Assembly: GCA_905478325.1 (NCBI GenBank)
Contig: CAJQIB010000031.1
Span: 1-52,740 of the forward strand
Source: an uncultured Flavobacteriales bacterium
GTDB lineage: Bacteria; Bacteroidota; Bacteroidia; Flavobacteriales_D; Sanyastnellaceae
Reading direction: 5' to 3'
DNA: 52,740 bases
The translations under genes and the position numbers were made by a program. Position 1 is the stretch's first letter; each line of letters opens with the position of its first letter. The notes beneath the pieces were generated by a model. It saw nothing but the letters and a program-made list of their open reading frames with translations. It made no database searches and had not been told where the DNA came from. Positions 51,356-52,740 of the stretch are shown here, piece after piece.

Positions 51356-52138
51356 ATGAGTGCGATGAAAACACAACTGAAAACAAGACGTTCAGATCAA
51401 CTTGGATTCCTATACTTTCTAGATTTCTTAGTTGTATTTCTGGGTATTTCTGTGTCATTTTGGATGAACGAATGGAATTCGGATCGAAAAAATAACAGCC
51501 TTCACCATGTGGATATCCATGCCTTATTGGTCGACTTGGAGCATGATTATCAGAGTCTAAATCTTGTCTACGACCGCATTCTAGAAGGAGATGCAAAGGC
51601 CTTTAGACTGCTCGAAGTCATTCAAAATCGACGTGCACAAGCGCTGCCATATGATGCCTTTGTTGACAGTCTAATCTCCATTGGATATGTCTACAACTAT
51701 TCCACCTTTTTCATGGTAGATGCTACCTACAAGTCATTGGTCAATTCAGGACGGATACAATCCTTCCCCGTTGAAGTCAACATGAAACTACGCGATTACT
51801 ATGAAGCCGTAGCCAAACAAGTGGACGACAACAATCATCTCGTAGACGGTGTCGCGATGAATTACTACAACGAAGCCCACCCCTTTTTGAATTATATGTT
51901 AATGGACACGAACTCCATTGAAGAAAACAGATTGTTTTTTAAGGATGAAGCCATTCGGCAACATTATTCAAACCTCCAATTCTACTTTCGAACATTGGCA
52001 CTAAAAGACCGCATCAAACTTCACCAGAGACAGGTCGTTGTGTACATGGCCAAGTTGAATCAATTGGACAGCCTTGTTCGATCTCATGCTGCTCTGGAGG
52101 GTGCCATTGAAACCACCCCCGACCAGAATAACCATTGA
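51356..52138 (+). CDS. Membrane-anchored protein, DUF6090-like
   Basis: 260 residues from the ATG at 51356; ATG at 51365 and an in-frame TTG at 51314 are alternatives. One membrane helix near the N-terminus (FLYFLDFLVVFLGISVSFWMNEWN) is followed by a long, mostly helical domain of about 210 residues (DIHALLVDLEHDYQSLNLVYDRIL, YKSLVNSGRIQSFPVEVNMKLRDYY). The membrane segment followed by 'NEWN' and the 'YKSLVNSG' strand match the general layout of DUF6090 proteins common in Bacteroidota, whose function is unknown. It lies 48 bp after the helicase and could be read through from it. Confidence 0.7.
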   Translation: MSAMKTQLKTRRSDQLGFLYFLDFLVVFLGISVSFWMNEWNSDRKNNSLHHVDIHALLVDLEHDYQSLNLVYDRILEGDAKAFRLLEVIQNRRAQALPYDAFVDSLISIGYVYNYSTFFMVDATYKSLVNSGRIQSFPVEVNMKLRDYYEAVAKQVDDNNHLVDGVAMNYYNEAHPFLNYMLMDTNSIEENRLFFKDEAIRQHYSNLQFYFRTLALKDRIKLHQRQVVVYMAKLNQLDSLVRSHAALEGAIETTPDQNNH

Positions 52139-52247
52139 CGTTTAGTGTCATAAGACGACCTCTTACAAGCGTCTACCAAGGTTGACCTCGATCAAATTGA
52201 GGCGATTCTACATCCATTCTTTCGCTCTCTTTTTTTACCTTCACATC

Positions 52248-52740
52248 ATGCAGAATACATTGATGGTATTTGGTAAGAGAACTCTATTTTTCTCGCTGTT
52301 AATGTGTCTCCCAGCACTAATTACTGCTCAAAACCTGACCGTATTTGACCCACAGAGTCATTATGACGCAGCGGGAGGCTTGTATGACCCTAGTTATTTG
52401 CGTCATCTGCACATCGATTTCGAAGACCCTGCATACAATGACATTTTAGGTGAGTCATTTTTCACCGACCCGTCGTTTCGACTTCCGGCTACCGTGACAT
52501 TTGACGGCATCGTTTTGGACAGTGTCGGTGTTCGTTACAAAGGAAATTCTACTTTCTGCTTGCCGCACGAGCAAGGCAGTGTCAAGGTGCCCTATAACTT
52601 GGATATGAACTACTGGATTTCGGGGCAAAAACTCATGGAATACAACAAGGTCAAGTTGGCCAATGCCTGGTTCGACCCGACGTATTGCAAGGAGTACATC
52701 GCGAGTCGCATCTATCGGAAATACCTTCCCACCCCTGAAA
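52248..52740 (+). CDS. CotH-kinase family secreted protein (3' truncated by window end)
   Basis: The ATG at 52248 opens a frame that runs off the window; 164 codons are visible. A signal peptide is present (residues 1-28, ending LITAQ). It continues with SYLRHLHIDFEDPAYNDIL, VTFDGIVLDSVGVRYKGNSTF and VKLANAWFDPTYCKEYIASRIYRKYL, which match the N-terminal part of CotH-kinase proteins (the GVRYKGNST strand and the helix that precedes the nucleotide-binding core). It is a second CotH protein in this window but lacks the lamin-tail domain of the first. TACCTTCA at 52236-52243 may be the -7 box. The catalytic Asp and any sorting domain lie outside the window. Confidence 0.85.
   Translation, partial: MQNTLMVFGKRTLFFSLLMCLPALITAQNLTVFDPQSHYDAAGGLYDPSYLRHLHIDFEDPAYNDILGESFFTDPSFRLPATVTFDGIVLDSVGVRYKGNSTFCLPHEQGSVKVPYNLDMNYWISGQKLMEYNKVKLANAWFDPTYCKEYIASRIYRKYLPTPE

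Overview
The window reads as chromosome of a Bacteroidota bacterium, most likely a free-living marine or aquatic member of the Flavobacteriales. The evidence is the many secreted proteins with C-terminal type IX secretion (T9SS) sorting domains of both type A and type B ('gliding motility-associated'), a SusC-like TonB-dependent receptor with a carboxypeptidase-regulatory-like N-terminus, -7 promoter boxes of the Bacteroidota TAnnTTTG kind, weak Shine-Dalgarno signals, and a light-response gene set. No phage, integrase, transposase or CRISPR array was seen. The one clear RNA gene is a tRNA-Arg(TCG).

Layout. 1-4.1 kb: end of a MacB/FtsX-type ABC efflux operon (two permeases, one membrane fusion protein), then a DUF4153-like membrane protein. 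4.2-16.8 kb: a run of large T9SS cargo proteins: a lectin-domain adhesin, a triple Kazal-type inhibitor, a Kelch protein, a secreted protein resembling iodothyronine deiodinase, and a 1487-residue lamin-tail/CotH-kinase/beta-helix protein. 16.9-21.2 kb: a lipid A phosphate methyltransferase-like protein, a Crp/Fnr regulator-YceI-CDGSH operon on the minus strand, and, divergent from it, an MbnP/MbnH copper-protein/diheme-peroxidase pair. 21.2-24.3 kb: a minus-strand four-gene phospholipid operon (hydrolase-like protein, YnbA-type CDP-alcohol phosphatidyltransferase, YnbB-type CDP-diacylglycerol synthase, PlsC-type acyltransferase). 24.4-31.8 kb: two tandem arylsulfotransferase-like T9SS proteins, the tRNA, and two further secreted proteins. 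31.9-42.5 kb: a transport island (phosphate-type porin, PiT transporter, aquaglyceroporin, beta-helix T9SS protein plus TonB receptor, SulP anion transporter) with a truncated aquaporin relic. 42.6-46.2 kb: a translationally coupled photolyase/cryptochrome operon beginning with a 47-residue DUF2256 protein. 46.2-52.7 kb: small secreted and membrane proteins, a fasciclin T9SS protein, a DEAD-box RNA helicase with a low-complexity tail, a DUF6090-like protein, and the start of a second CotH protein.

Twelve complete T9SS cargo genes lie among about forty, so the window is dominated by surface and secreted functions. The best candidates for little-described biology are the YnbA/YnbB phospholipid operon, whose first gene encodes a hydrolase-like protein with no visible serine nucleophile; the photolyase operon with an unrecognised fourth protein; the secreted deiodinase-like protein; the T9SS-exported MbnP; and the aquaporin scar that flanks the TonB receptor cassette.
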